This document shows, piece by piece, positions 34,165-43,095 of a DNA stretch of 64,000 nucleotides. Origin of the DNA: Streptomyces violascens (GTDB taxonomy: Bacteria > Actinomycetota > Actinomycetes > Streptomycetales > Streptomycetaceae); contig NZ_BMUA01000008.1 in NCBI RefSeq assembly GCF_014649955.1, positions 1-64,000 of the forward strand, written 5' to 3'. Numbering within the stretch: position 1 is the first letter of the stretch; every line of letters begins with the position of its first letter. A model generated the notes under the pieces. The model saw nothing but the letters and a program-made list of their open reading frames with translations, was not told the DNA's origin and searched no databases. A program made the position numbers and the translations under genes.

Positions 34165-35031
34165 ATGAACGTGAGTCGGCGTACGGTGCTTGCGGTGGCG
34201 ACGGGTGGACTCCTCACCGGCTGCTCAGGACCGGCGAAGCCCGCCCCGGCCACCCCCACTGCCACTGACTCGCCGTCCTCGTCGGCAACGCGTTCACCCG
34301 CCCCCTCCGCACCACCGGCCGGGCCGACCAGGGCCGAGATCGTCGCCCGCTACGGCACACACACGCCCACCAGCTGGGGGCTGACCGTGCCGGGAGCGCT
34401 CTCCCGGCTGCCGGCCGGCGGGAAGACGGTCGCGCTGACCTTCGACGCGTGCGGCGGCAAGGGCGGCAACGCGTACGACGAGGCGCTCATCGCGTTCCTG
34501 CGCCGGCGCTCGGTCCCCGCGACCCTGTTCATCAACTCCCGCTGGATCGACGAGAACCCGTCGGTCTTCAAGGAGCTCGCCGCCGACCCGCTCTTCGAGA
34601 TGGCGAACCACGGCACCCGCCACCTCCCGCTCTCCGTCTCCGGGCGGTCCGCCTACCGGATACCCGGCACACGGAACGCGGGCGAGGTCTTCGACGAGGT
34701 CTCGGGCAACCGCGCCAAGCTCACCGGCCTGCTCGGCCACCCGCCGCGCTTCTTCCGCTCCGGCACGGCCTACTGCGACGACGTGGCCGCCAGGATCGTC
34801 ACCGACCTCGGCGAGCGCTTCGCGAGTTTCGACGTCAACAGCGACGGCGGGGCGACCTTCACGCCCGCACAGGTGCACCAGGCCATGCAGGACGTACGCC
34901 CGGGCTCGGTCGTCATAGGCCACATGAACCATCCCCACGGCGGTACCGCCCGCGGGATGAGCGGCGCCGTGCCTCAACTCCTGGACCAGGGCTACGAGTT
35001 CGTGCGCCTTTCGGACGCCGTCAAGGCCTGA
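34165..35031 (+). CDS. Lipoprotein polysaccharide deacetylase (NodB domain)
   Basis: A 288-residue secreted CE4-type deacetylase. The N-terminal SRRTVLAVATGGLLTGC carries both a twin-arginine signal and a lipobox (LLTGC), so it is probably a lipid-anchored Tat substrate. A Pro/Ser/Thr-rich linker (24-55) precedes the NodB domain (~85-285) with TFDAC (Asp pair site), NHGTRH (HxxxH zinc site), RSGTAYCDD and GHMNHP. The TFDAC variant, in place of TFDDG, occurs in a recognised CE4 subset. Probably acts on cell-wall or environmental glycans. Confidence 0.88.
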   Translation: MNVSRRTVLAVATGGLLTGCSGPAKPAPATPTATDSPSSSATRSPAPSAPPAGPTRAEIVARYGTHTPTSWGLTVPGALSRLPAGGKTVALTFDACGGKGGNAYDEALIAFLRRRSVPATLFINSRWIDENPSVFKELAADPLFEMANHGTRHLPLSVSGRSAYRIPGTRNAGEVFDEVSGNRAKLTGLLGHPPRFFRSGTAYCDDVAARIVTDLGERFASFDVNSDGGATFTPAQVHQAMQDVRPGSVVIGHMNHPHGGTARGMSGAVPQLLDQGYEFVRLSDAVKA

Positions 35032-35166
35032 ACGCGCTCGGAGCACCTATCTGCCGGGTTCCCGGAGCGACTGGTCGCGACCCTCCCCGAGCACCACGCG
35101 CTCACTCGGGGGAACGACGGCCTTAGGGTGCGGTTGGTCAACTTCCTTCCAGCCAAAGGGCGTTAC

Positions 35167-36786
35167 ATGCCGATCGCACGCAGATCAGTGCTGACGGGTT
35201 CGACCGCGGCCGCGGCCGCCACCGCCCTCGGCGCCGCAGGGCGCGCCGAGGCCGCCGACCCGTCGCAGCCCGCACCGCTCCCCTTGCTCCAGCGCACGCC
35301 GGGCCGTATCGGCGCGCCCGGCGTGGCGGGGCTGCACCTCCAGTTCGGCGCCGACCCCGCCACCGAGATGACCGTCTCCTGGATCAGCCCCCAGTCCGTG
35401 CACCGCCCGCAGGTGCGCCTCGGCTCCCCGGACGGCGGAACCGGCCGGGTGGTCGACGCCGAGACCCGCACCTACCGCGACGGGCTCTCCCGCGAAGAGG
35501 TGTACGTCCATCACGCCCGCCTCACCCGGCTTCGGCCGTACACCACCTATCTGTACTCGGCCGGGCACGACGGCGCCGCGCCGGAGACCGGCTCGTTCAC
35601 GACGGCGCCACGCGGGCGCACCGCGTTCACCTTCACCAGCTTCGGCGACCAGGGCGCGCCCAATCTGCGCCGGGCCGTCAACTGGCCGACGGGCGGCGCC
35701 CCTTCGCCCTCGGGACGCTTCCCGCTCTACACCAGTAGCCAGGCCGGCACCGCGGCCTCCGCCGACATCGTGGCCGCGGTGGAACGGGTCGAGCCGCTGT
35801 TCAACCTGGTCAACGGCGACCTGTGCTACGCCTCCGCGGCCGGCGTCGTCGGCCAGAACCGCGTCGCGACGTGGGCGGACTGGTTCATCGGCAACAGCCG
35901 CTCGACGCGGCTGCGTCCGTGGATGCCCTGCGTCGGCAACGGGGAGAACGAGCAGGGCAACGGCCCCCTGGGCGTGACCGGCTACCAGACCTACTTCACG
36001 CTGCCCGGGTCGACGGCCTCCGCCGACCCGGAGACCCGGGGCCTGTGGTACGGCTTCACGGTCGGCGGAGTCCGGTTCATCAGCCTGGCCAACGACGACG
36101 TGGCGATCCAGGACACCGGCGACACGTATGTGCGGGGCTACTCGGACGGAGCCCAACACCGTTGGCTGGAAAGGGAGTTGAGGACGGCGCGCGCGGACGG
36201 CGGCATCGACTGGATCGTCGTCTTCATGCACCACCCGATGATCTCCAGCAGCCGCAGCGGAAGCGGCAGCGACCTCGGGATCAGACAGGCGTGGGGCCCG
36301 CTCTTCGACACGTACGGGGTCGACCTGGTGCTCAGCGGCCACGAGCACTACTACGAGCGCTCGCTGCCGGTCCGCGGCACCCTGCCGAACGAGGCCCGCA
36401 CCCCGGTCCCGGTCTCCACGCGCACCGATGTCGCGGACACCGGCAAGGGCACCGTCCACATGATCATCGGGAACGGCGGCAACTTCGCGACCACCCAGGA
36501 CGCCCTGTTCGAGGAGCCCAAGGGGCGCGTCGTCGTCGATCTCGGCAAGGAGACCGAGGGCCGCCATCGCAAGGCGGTCTTCGTCACCGAGGACGCCCCC
36601 TGGCGCGCCGTCCAGGACCGTGTCCACACCCACGGCTTCGCCGCCTTCGACGTCGACCCGGGCGACACCCGCACCGGCCGGACCCGTATCCGGGTCACGT
36701 ACTACACCTTCGACGGCCCCTACGGAGACCTGACCCCCGTGGACACCTTCACCCTGGAACGGCCCCGCGGGGACGTACGGCACTGA
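35167..36786 (+). CDS. Purple acid phosphatase-type metallophosphoesterase, Tat-exported
   Basis: A 539-residue protein with a twin-arginine leader (ARRSVLTGSTAAA), an N-terminal fibronectin-like PAP domain (~45-145) and a metallophosphatase domain. All five PAP metal motifs are visible: SFGDQGAP, VNGDLCY, GNGENEQG, VFMHHPM and GHEHYYER. Predicted extracellular Fe-metal phosphomonoesterase. ATG 35167 is chosen because the Tat motif is then properly placed; GTG 35128 is an alternative. Confidence 0.9.
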   Translation: MPIARRSVLTGSTAAAAATALGAAGRAEAADPSQPAPLPLLQRTPGRIGAPGVAGLHLQFGADPATEMTVSWISPQSVHRPQVRLGSPDGGTGRVVDAETRTYRDGLSREEVYVHHARLTRLRPYTTYLYSAGHDGAAPETGSFTTAPRGRTAFTFTSFGDQGAPNLRRAVNWPTGGAPSPSGRFPLYTSSQAGTAASADIVAAVERVEPLFNLVNGDLCYASAAGVVGQNRVATWADWFIGNSRSTRLRPWMPCVGNGENEQGNGPLGVTGYQTYFTLPGSTASADPETRGLWYGFTVGGVRFISLANDDVAIQDTGDTYVRGYSDGAQHRWLERELRTARADGGIDWIVVFMHHPMISSSRSGSGSDLGIRQAWGPLFDTYGVDLVLSGHEHYYERSLPVRGTLPNEARTPVPVSTRTDVADTGKGTVHMIIGNGGNFATTQDALFEEPKGRVVVDLGKETEGRHRKAVFVTEDAPWRAVQDRVHTHGFAAFDVDPGDTRTGRTRIRVTYYTFDGPYGDLTPVDTFTLERPRGDVRH

Positions 36787-36844
36787 CGTACGAGGGCTCG
36801 GCCGACGAGGCGGACTCCGGCAGTGCGGGAAGTCACCCAAACGA

Positions 36845-36881
36845 GTGGGCGAATCGCCCCAGGTCCCAGCGATTTGCCCAC
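36845..36881 (+). terminator. Terminator after the phosphatase gene
   Basis: GTGGGCGAATCGC and GCGATTTGCCCAC form a 13-bp stem with one G-T position around an 11-base loop, followed by a GATTTTTC run, 58 bp after the stop. Confidence 0.75.
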
Positions 36882-37246
36882 GCGCCGATTTTTCATTTCC
36901 CACCCGCCATGGGACCGAATATGGGACATGTGCGACCCGGTTCGATTTCGGCAGGCCTGCCTGGAGTGTCCAAAGACCAGGGGTTGCGGTTTCAACCGCT
37001 GCCGGTATGGTCTAGTCCGACTCGGAGGAATGACCAACTCCGCAGTCCGGAAGGAAAGGTGGAACGGAAAGAACCGGGTGCCGACCACCAGCGAACGCAA
37101 CGTTTGTCCACATGGGGGGATGCCGCTGACACCGCTGACACAGCGAGGCCTGTTCCAGAATTCAAAGGCAGCTCAAGGCAATCCAGAATTCCTTCCGCAT
37201 CACGGAATGCGAAGACGACCGAAAGACGTGCGAGGCGAGGCAGATC
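36882..37246. other. Intergenic region upstream of the flavohemoprotein
   Basis: About 360 bp without a convincing gene. It is less GC-rich than its surroundings and should contain the flavohemoprotein promoter, but I could not pick out an NsrR- or other NO-responsive operator with confidence. Confidence 0.4.
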
Positions 37247-38935
37247 ATGGACGCTCCCACGACGACGGGCGACAACTGCTCTTCCGGCGGCAGCAATGGC
37301 GAGCGGGGTTGGTTCACTCCGCCGAACAAATCCTCTGCCGGTCCCAGCAGTCCCAGCAGGTTGCGGCAGGATGAACGCGAAGGTGGTGCGGGAAGTTCCG
37401 TTCATGTCGATACCGAGAACGGCCTGCCCCGCAGGACACCGAATCCCATTCGCCCGGTCGGCAACGCGGAAGAGCGAATACGCAGACCGGCGCCGCCCGA
37501 GCCACCTGCCGCGCCGACTCCCCTCTCCCGCCCCGAGGACGACCCGGGGTACGACGGGGACCGCGACCGCGCACAGGACGCGGACAACGCCGGTGAAGCC
37601 GGGCGGTCGCACGACGAGGCCGACCCCGTGGACGCGAGCCCGGACCTCGCTTCCGGCACCTGGCCCGCGGCAGCGGTTCACCCCACGCCGGTTCACCGCA
37701 CACCGTCACCCGACACGACGGGCGCACCGGACCCCGACCCCCGTGGCGGCACGCAAGCCGGCCCCGAAGGCGGCGCCGACGCCGTGCCGAAGGCCGCCTC
37801 CCCCACCGCGGTCCTCATCCGGCGCACCATGGCGGAGATCGAGCCCGTGGCCGACAAGGTCACGTCCTACTTCTACGCGCTGCTCTTCGTCCGGCACCCC
37901 GATCTGCGCGCCCTGTTCCCCGTCGCGATGGACACCCAGCGCGACCGCCTCTTCAAGGCCCTGCTGACGGCCGCCGAGCACGTGGACGACGCCGACACCC
38001 TCGGCGACTACCTGTCCCACCTCGGCCGCGGCCACCGCAAGTACGGCACCCGGCCCGAGCACTACCCGGCTGTCGGTGAGTGCCTCCTCGGCGCGCTGGC
38101 CCGGTACGCGCCCGACACCTGGAACCCGGACACCGAGGCGGCCTGGATCCAGGCCTACACCGCCATCTCGCAGATCATGATCGACGCGGCAGCCGTGGAC
38201 GAGGCCGCCTCCCCCGCCTGGTGGCACGCCGAGGTCGTCTCCCACGAGCTGCGGACCCCCGACATCGCGGTCGTGACCGTACGCCCCGACCAGCCCTACC
38301 CCTTCCTCGCCGGTCAGTACACGAGCCTGGAAACTCCCTGGTGGCCGCGCGTGTGGCGGCACTATTCGTTCGCGTCCGCACCCCGCTCCGACGGCCTGCT
38401 CTCCTTCCACGTCAAGGCAGTTCCGGCCGGCTGGGTGTCCAGGGCCCTCGTGCACCGCGCCCGCCCCGGCGACGTGATCCGCCTCGGTCCCCCAGCCGGT
38501 TCCATGACCGTGGACCACACCACGGACAACGGCCTGCTGTGCCTGGGCGGTGGCACCGGCATCGCCCCGATCAGGGCGCTGGTCGAGGACGTCGCCGAAC
38601 ACGGCCGCCGTCGCCTGGTGGACGTCTTCTACGGCGCGCGCAGCGGCAGCGACCTGTACGACATCGACCCGCTGCTGACCCTGGCACGCAAGCACCCGTG
38701 GCTGTCCGTGCGCCCGGTCGTCGCGACCGGCCCCACGGGCGGCCGGGCGAACAGCATCAGCGGTCAACTGCCGGACGCCGTACGGCAGTACGGGCCATGG
38801 CGGGCGTACGACGCGTATCTGTCGGGACCGGCGGCCATGGTGCGCAGCGGGGTGGACGCGCTGGTGGGAGCCGGCGTGCCGTCGAACCGCATACGGCACG
38901 ACTTCATCGAAGAGCTGGTCATGGCGGGAGACTGA
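37247..38935 (+). CDS. Flavohemoprotein with long disordered N-terminal extension
   Basis: A 562-residue protein. Residues 1-185 are a low-complexity Pro/Asp/Gly/Arg extension. Residues ~187-320 form a globin domain (LIRRTMAEIEPVADKVTSYFYALLF with the B-helix Tyr; proximal His in LGRGHRKYG). Residues ~325-425 are an FAD domain (RHYSFAS as RxYS). Residues ~430-562 are an NAD-binding domain (CLGGGTGIAPIRAL, YLSGPAAMV). Flavohemoproteins oxidise NO to nitrate with NAD(P)H. The extension is about 190 residues beyond the usual ~400 and occurs in other Streptomyces homologues. Followed 4 bp later by a flavin/pyridoxamine-oxidase-like gene. Confidence 0.87.
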   Translation: MDAPTTTGDNCSSGGSNGERGWFTPPNKSSAGPSSPSRLRQDEREGGAGSSVHVDTENGLPRRTPNPIRPVGNAEERIRRPAPPEPPAAPTPLSRPEDDPGYDGDRDRAQDADNAGEAGRSHDEADPVDASPDLASGTWPAAAVHPTPVHRTPSPDTTGAPDPDPRGGTQAGPEGGADAVPKAASPTAVLIRRTMAEIEPVADKVTSYFYALLFVRHPDLRALFPVAMDTQRDRLFKALLTAAEHVDDADTLGDYLSHLGRGHRKYGTRPEHYPAVGECLLGALARYAPDTWNPDTEAAWIQAYTAISQIMIDAAAVDEAASPAWWHAEVVSHELRTPDIAVVTVRPDQPYPFLAGQYTSLETPWWPRVWRHYSFASAPRSDGLLSFHVKAVPAGWVSRALVHRARPGDVIRLGPPAGSMTVDHTTDNGLLCLGGGTGIAPIRALVEDVAEHGRRRLVDVFYGARSGSDLYDIDPLLTLARKHPWLSVRPVVATGPTGGRANSISGQLPDAVRQYGPWRAYDAYLSGPAAMVRSGVDALVGAGVPSNRIRHDFIEELVMAGD

Positions 38936-38939
38936 GGAC

Positions 38940-39623
38940 TTGGCACCAGAGATCGAGCACGGCAGGGCCGCGGAGCATACAGGGGTACGGCCGGGGAGCG
39001 ACGGCGAGCACCTGATGCAGCGTCACCTGGGTACCACCGAGCGGGCCGACCGCTTCTACGACGAGCAGGTCCTCGACCGGCTCAACCCGCACATGCGGGA
39101 GTTCGTGGCACGCCAGGAGATGTTTTTCCTGGCCAGCGCCGACCGCCGGGGCGAGTGCGACTCCACCTTCCGGGCCGGCCCGCCCGGGTTCGTCCGGGTC
39201 CTGGACGAACGCACCCTGATGTACCCGGAATACCGGGGCAACGGCGTCATGGCCTCGATGGGGAACATCGCGGAGAACCCCCAGGTGGGCATCCTGATGG
39301 TCGACTTCACCCGGGACCGCATCGGCCTGCACGTCAACGGCCGGGCCCGCCTCCTCCTGGACGAGGAGGTCCGCGCCCACCACCCCGAAATCCCCCCGGA
39401 CCCGGCTCCCGGCCGCCGCGCCCGCCTCTGGGTGGAGGTAACCGTCCAGGAGGCCTACATCCACTGCGCCAAGCACATCCCGCACCTGCAGAAGGTCCCT
39501 CCGCAGCAACGCGCGGCCCGCGACTGGGGCACCGACGACTACCGCCGCAAGGGCGGAGACTTCTTCGGCGCGGCGGAACAGGCGGCCACGTCCGGCCGTG
39601 CCCGGCATGCCGACACCCCTTAG
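38940..39623 (+). CDS. Pyridoxamine 5'-phosphate oxidase-family (FMN-binding split-barrel) protein
   Basis: A 227-residue split-beta-barrel protein: FFLASADRRGECDSTF, GFVRVLDERTLMYPEYRGNG, GNIAENPQVGILMVDF, HVNGRARLL. This matches the PNPOx-like family that binds FMN, F420 or heme. TTG 38940 with GGGAG upstream is used because it keeps the gene 4 bp from the flavohemoprotein stop; ATG 39015 is an alternative. Operon position suggests a role with the flavohemoprotein in nitrosative or redox stress. Confidence 0.8.
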   Translation: MAPEIEHGRAAEHTGVRPGSDGEHLMQRHLGTTERADRFYDEQVLDRLNPHMREFVARQEMFFLASADRRGECDSTFRAGPPGFVRVLDERTLMYPEYRGNGVMASMGNIAENPQVGILMVDFTRDRIGLHVNGRARLLLDEEVRAHHPEIPPDPAPGRRARLWVEVTVQEAYIHCAKHIPHLQKVPPQQRAARDWGTDDYRRKGGDFFGAAEQAATSGRARHADTP

Positions 39624-39680
39624 GTGTACTGACTCGGGCTCATGGGCGGCCGTCGGGGAGGAGCGTGGTTCGGCCACGCC

Positions 39681-40085
39681 TCAGCGGGCGCGCTTCCGTG
39701 TCTCGGAGGGGGGCGGGATCACCTGGAGGGCGAGCGTGGCCGGGGGTTCGGCGACGCCCGGGCCGCCTTGTTCCGCCCAGGCGAGGATGTCGTCGGTGGC
39801 GTCGTCGTCGAGGATCCAGCCGAGCCAGGTGGCGCGGGCGCCGCGCTGGCGGGCCCGGGACGAGGGCTGGACCACCATCACGTTGGCTTGGCCGCAGGGG
39901 CCCAGGCAGTCGGTGGTGCGCACCGCGATGCGGCCGTCCGAGGCGGCGGCCGCCGCCCGGAGCCGGGCGAGCTGACCGGCGTGGTCGGTGCCGGGGTTCT
40001 TGGCGGCGTCGCCGCAGCAGCAGCCCCGGCACACGACGAGGGTGCAGGGGCGTGAACCGGCTGCGGATATCGAGAACTTGGGCAT
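39681..40085 (-). CDS. Thioredoxin-like [2Fe-2S] ferredoxin-type protein
   Basis: A 134-residue protein with two cysteine groups, VVCRGCCCG and TTDCLGPCGQANVMVV. The arrangement C-x(many)-C-x3-C is that of thioredoxin-like 2Fe-2S ferredoxins. ATG 40085 (MPKFSISAAGSRPC) lies 5 bp after the stop of the isochorismatase fragment, suggesting the pair was once translationally coupled. Predicted cytoplasmic electron carrier or (2Fe-2S) sensor. Confidence 0.78.
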   Translation of the reverse strand: MPKFSISAAGSRPCTLVVCRGCCCGDAAKNPGTDHAGQLARLRAAAAASDGRIAVRTTDCLGPCGQANVMVVQPSSRARQRGARATWLGWILDDDATDDILAWAEQGGPGVAEPPATLALQVIPPPSETRKRAR

Positions 40086-40089
40086 GCGA

Positions 40090-40260
40090 TCAGCCACCCA
40101 CCGCACGGAAGGCGTCCGCCAACTCCCTTGCCACGTACGCTACTTGACGGCCGGAGCGCGGGGCGGGCGGCAGCGCCGCGATGCGGCTCATCGGATCGAC
40201 GAGGACGAGCGCCGTGCGCGCGGGGTCGAGAGTGGCGGGCTCGCCTTCGAATGCGGTCAT
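40090..40260 (-). pseudogene. N-terminal fragment of an isochorismatase-like cysteine hydrolase
   Basis: The first ~56 codons (MTAFEGEPATLDPARTALVLVDPM) carry the beta1 strand with the catalytic Asp of isochorismatase-like hydrolases (LVLVDxM). It ends at a stop after ADAFRAVGG, where relatives continue for ~140 residues through the catalytic Lys and Cys. No further part of the gene is visible before the next ORF, so the rest has been deleted. Confidence 0.7.
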
Positions 40261-40396
40261 GTCGGCACCGTACCGGCCCTGATGATCTGGACCGTACGCC
40301 GGGGAGCTCTTCGGGCCACGAGCGGGCCACGAGTGGGCCCGGAAGCAGGTCGGGCGCGGGTCGAAAGCGGGCCACGACGGGTCGGAAACGGGTTCG

Positions 40397-40957
40397 TTAT
40401 GCCTCGTGCAGGCGCGCCAGGAGGGCCATGAGGCGCCGGGCTTCAGCCGGGGCGAGCGGTGCGAGCAGCTGGGCGTTGGCCGTTTCGGCCGCGGCCGCGC
40501 AGCGTTCGACGAGGTCCCGGCCGGCCGGGGTGACGGTGACCGCGTTCTTGCGACGGTCCCTGGGGTCGGGCTCGCGGACGGTGAGGCCGTCGGCCTGGAG
40601 GTCATTGAGGATGCCGACCAGGTCCTTGGGGTCGATGGCCAGCCTGCGGCCGAGGTCGGCCTGCGCGATCGGGCCGAGTTCGGCCACCGCGGCCAGCACC
40701 GCGTGATGCATCATCTTCACGCCCTGCTCCGCCAGCGCCTCGGCGACCAGCCCCCGGCCGCGCGCCGCGACCCGGCCGATCAGCCAGCTCGGCAGCGACT
40801 GGATGCGCTGGAGCGGGGGGAGGTCCGGCTCGGGCCCGTCGGCAGAGGGCGCGGAAGGTGCCGCCTCAAGCCCCCCGTCATCGGCAGAGACGCCACTTGC
40901 CGGTACCGGATCGAGAGCACTCCCAGCCCTCCGAGTCCCACGAGTCATGCGAGCCAT
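40397..40957 (-). CDS. MarR-family transcriptional regulator
   Basis: A 186-residue regulator with a ~45-residue Pro/Ala/Ser-rich N-terminal extension and a winged-helix MarR domain (~75-150): VLAAVAELGPIAQADLGRRLAIDPKDLVGILNDLQADGL, then REPDPRDRRKNAVTVTPAG as the wing. Start ATG 40957 has AGG 8 bp upstream; GTG 40963 is possible. Divergent from the quinone-oxidoreductase gene with a repeated operator between them, the typical ligand-responsive MarR arrangement. Confidence 0.9.
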   Translation of the reverse strand: MARMTRGTRRAGSALDPVPASGVSADDGGLEAAPSAPSADGPEPDLPPLQRIQSLPSWLIGRVAARGRGLVAEALAEQGVKMMHHAVLAAVAELGPIAQADLGRRLAIDPKDLVGILNDLQADGLTVREPDPRDRRKNAVTVTPAGRDLVERCAAAAETANAQLLAPLAPAEARRLMALLARLHEA

Positions 40958-40982
40958 GTGCACAGCCTATCCCGAAAAAACA

Positions 40983-41035
40983 TGGGACTTCCCAACGATT
41001 TGATTTACGTCTACCGTTGGAACTCCCAACGAATT
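40983..41035. promoter_or_regulatory. Repeated MarR operator in the divergent promoter
   Basis: Two near-identical 19-bp elements, TGGGACTTCCCAACGATTT at 40983 and TTGGAACTCCCAACGAATT at 41017, lie 34 bp apart (start to start). The second sits in a perfect CGTTGG-AACTC-CCAACG palindrome. They lie between the marR and oxidoreductase starts, so MarR binding could shut off both genes. Confidence 0.65.
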
Positions 41036-41054
41036 GCCTACCCCGGAGGGTGCC

Positions 41055-41987
41055 ATGCGTCGCGTCCGATACGAAGTCAACGGCGGCCCCGACGTCCTGT
41101 TCGTCGAGGACGTCGCAGCGCCCGAACCCGGGCCTGGCGAACTGCTGGTGGACGTCGAGGCGATCGGGGTGACCCTGCCGTGCGTCCGCAAGGTCCGCGA
41201 GGGCAGCGAACCGATTCCGCTGGGTGGCGAGATCGCCGGCACGGTGGCCGCGCTCGGCGAGGGCGCCACCGGGTTCGCCGTCGGCGACCGGGTGACCGGG
41301 CTCTGCTTCTCCTACGGCTATGCCGAACAGGCCGTCCTCCACCCGGCGATGACCTCGCGCATCCCCGCCCATGCCACCGCCGTGGACGCCATCGCCCTGG
41401 TCCGCAGCGGCCTGGTGGCACGCGGCGCCTACGAGTCGGCGCGCCCCGAGCCCGGCGAGTCGGTCCTGGTCACGGCCGCCGCGAGCGCAATCGGCACGAT
41501 GGCTCTGCAGCTCGCGAAGGCGGGCGGGGCGAAACGGGTCGTGGCCGCCGTCAGTTCCGCCGAAAAGGCCGATTTCGCAAGGGAGTCGGGCGCCGATGAG
41601 GTCGTCCTGTACGGGGACGCGTCCTGGGGCGAGCCGGTCGACCTGGTGATCGACGCGGTCGGCGGCGAGCTGCTCACCCCGGCGGTGAGAGCGCTGTCAC
41701 CGGGTGGGCGCCTCGTCGCCTTCAGTTCGGGCGGCGGCACCATCGAGGCGTACGACCTGCTCGTGGGCGGGAAGTCGGTCATCGGCTTCCAGATGGCCGT
41801 CATCGCCCGTAACAAGCCCGCGCTGTACGCCCGTTGGCTCGGCGAGCTGTGGGAGCTGCATTCTGCGGGGAAGCTGCGAACCCGCGTCGCGGCCGAGCTG
41901 CCGCTCGCCGACGCGGCCCGGGCCCACGAGCTGATCGAGTCCCGCCGCAACCTCGGGAAGGTGGTGCTGGTCACGGGGCGGGCTTGA
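41055..41987 (+). CDS. Quinone oxidoreductase / zinc-independent MDR-family NADPH reductase
   Basis: A 310-residue medium-chain dehydrogenase/reductase. The N-terminal GroES-like part has GGEIAGTVAALGEGATGFAVGDRV. The nucleotide fold has VLVTAAASAIGTMALQLAKAGGAKRVVAA. The usual zinc-binding Cys cluster is absent, placing it with quinone oxidoreductases (QOR). CCGGAGGG precedes ATG 41055. Likely induced by quinone or electrophile stress through the divergent MarR regulator. Confidence 0.9.
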   Translation: MRRVRYEVNGGPDVLFVEDVAAPEPGPGELLVDVEAIGVTLPCVRKVREGSEPIPLGGEIAGTVAALGEGATGFAVGDRVTGLCFSYGYAEQAVLHPAMTSRIPAHATAVDAIALVRSGLVARGAYESARPEPGESVLVTAAASAIGTMALQLAKAGGAKRVVAAVSSAEKADFARESGADEVVLYGDASWGEPVDLVIDAVGGELLTPAVRALSPGGRLVAFSSGGGTIEAYDLLVGGKSVIGFQMAVIARNKPALYARWLGELWELHSAGKLRTRVAAELPLADAARAHELIESRRNLGKVVLVTGRA

Positions 41988-42057
41988 CGCCCAATGGAGC
42001 GATCTGTTTCTTGTCGAGGCGGCTTAACGACCCGTGCCATCTATGCACTTCCTGAAT

Positions 42058-42992
42058 AACCGACACGAAGCGCGCCGTGAACAGCCCGCTCCCCTACTAC
42101 GAATCCACAGCCCGGGCCCTGACCCGCGAGCACACCGACGACCTGCCCACGACCATCGACACCGTCCGCGGTCTGCTGGCGGCGAGAGAGGGGAACGGGT
42201 CGGCAGGACGGCGTCCGTGGCCCCGGAAGACGAAGTCGATCCCACGCGAGTGCGCCGCGGCCGAAATCCCCGACGATGAGGGCTACCTCGTATCGTGACT
42301 CGGAGTACACGGAGTTGTGTCGATTCGTTGCGTCGTTCAGGCGCGGGTCACCCGGCCGGGGAGTTGTGCTACGCCGCCGCCGTGTCGCCCCGCGCTCGAT
42401 CTCCAGGAACGTGCGGTATCCGCCCTGCAGTTTGAGGGCTTCGATCTGTGCCGAGAGGACAGCTACGCCCAGGCGGTCTCGGAGACGCCGGACCGGCGAG
42501 GACGCCGTCAACCGGCGTATGCGGCAGATGAGTTATGTCAACCTGACCCGCTTCGTGCAGACCCTGCTGGACCGCAAGGACCGGATGAGCATGGCGGTCG
42601 GTCTTGAGGTCCGCGTCCCGTTCTGCGACCACCGGCTCGTCGAGTACGTCTTCAACACTCCCTGGGAGATGAAGTCGTTCGACGGGCGGGAGAAGAGCCT
42701 GCTGCGCGCCGCTACCAAGGACCTGCTGCCGGAGTCGATCGTCCAGCGGGTGAAGAGCCCCTACCCGACGACCCAGGACCCTGCGTACGAACTCGGCCTG
42801 CGTGCCTCGCTGCACGAGGTGCTCGCCGACCCGTCGTCCCCGGTGCTCCCGCTGCTCGACAACGCGGCGACCAGGGCTCTGCTGGAGCGCCCGGTCGGGG
42901 ACATGAGCGCCCAGTACGACCGCTCGGGCCTGGAGATGGCGTTGGGGCTCAACTCCTGGCTCTCCGCGTACGACATCGAACTGAGCCTCTGA
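42058..42992 (+). pseudogene. Asparagine synthase (AsnB-type) gene, internally deleted and rearranged
   Basis: The fragment begins around LPYYESTARAL followed by HTDDLPTTIDTVRGLL, the junction before the synthetase domain. The ATP-pyrophosphatase SGGLDSS region is missing. After ~220 bp of unrelated-looking DNA the C-terminal part resumes (EGFDLCREDSYAQAV in one frame, then MRQMSYVNLTRFVQTLLDRKDRMSMAVGLEVRVPFCDHRLVEYV in the next) and runs to SWLSAYDIELSL. The glutaminase N-terminus and start are also absent. Clearly non-functional. Confidence 0.83.
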
Positions 42993-43095
42993 GCATCTGA
43001 GCCCCTCGGCCGCTCGGGCTCGGCAGCACCCTGCTGAAGGGCACCCGCCGGCCGGCGCCCAAGGACCCCGACGCCCGCTCCCGCGCAGTCCCCCG

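Noticed and set aside
34386..34405. GGGAGCGCTCTCCC in the deacetylase gene as another sugar operator
   Set aside because: It is not the exact GAGAGCGCTCTC motif and stands alone in an unrelated gene; also a reminder that the core GAGCGCTC is common in this GC-rich DNA.
42385..42445. Minus-strand similarity to an aminolevulinate-synthase-type motif (YRTFLEIER)
   Set aside because: The same bases on the plus strand read as the expected asnB continuation (QFEGFDLCREDSY); the match is coincidental.
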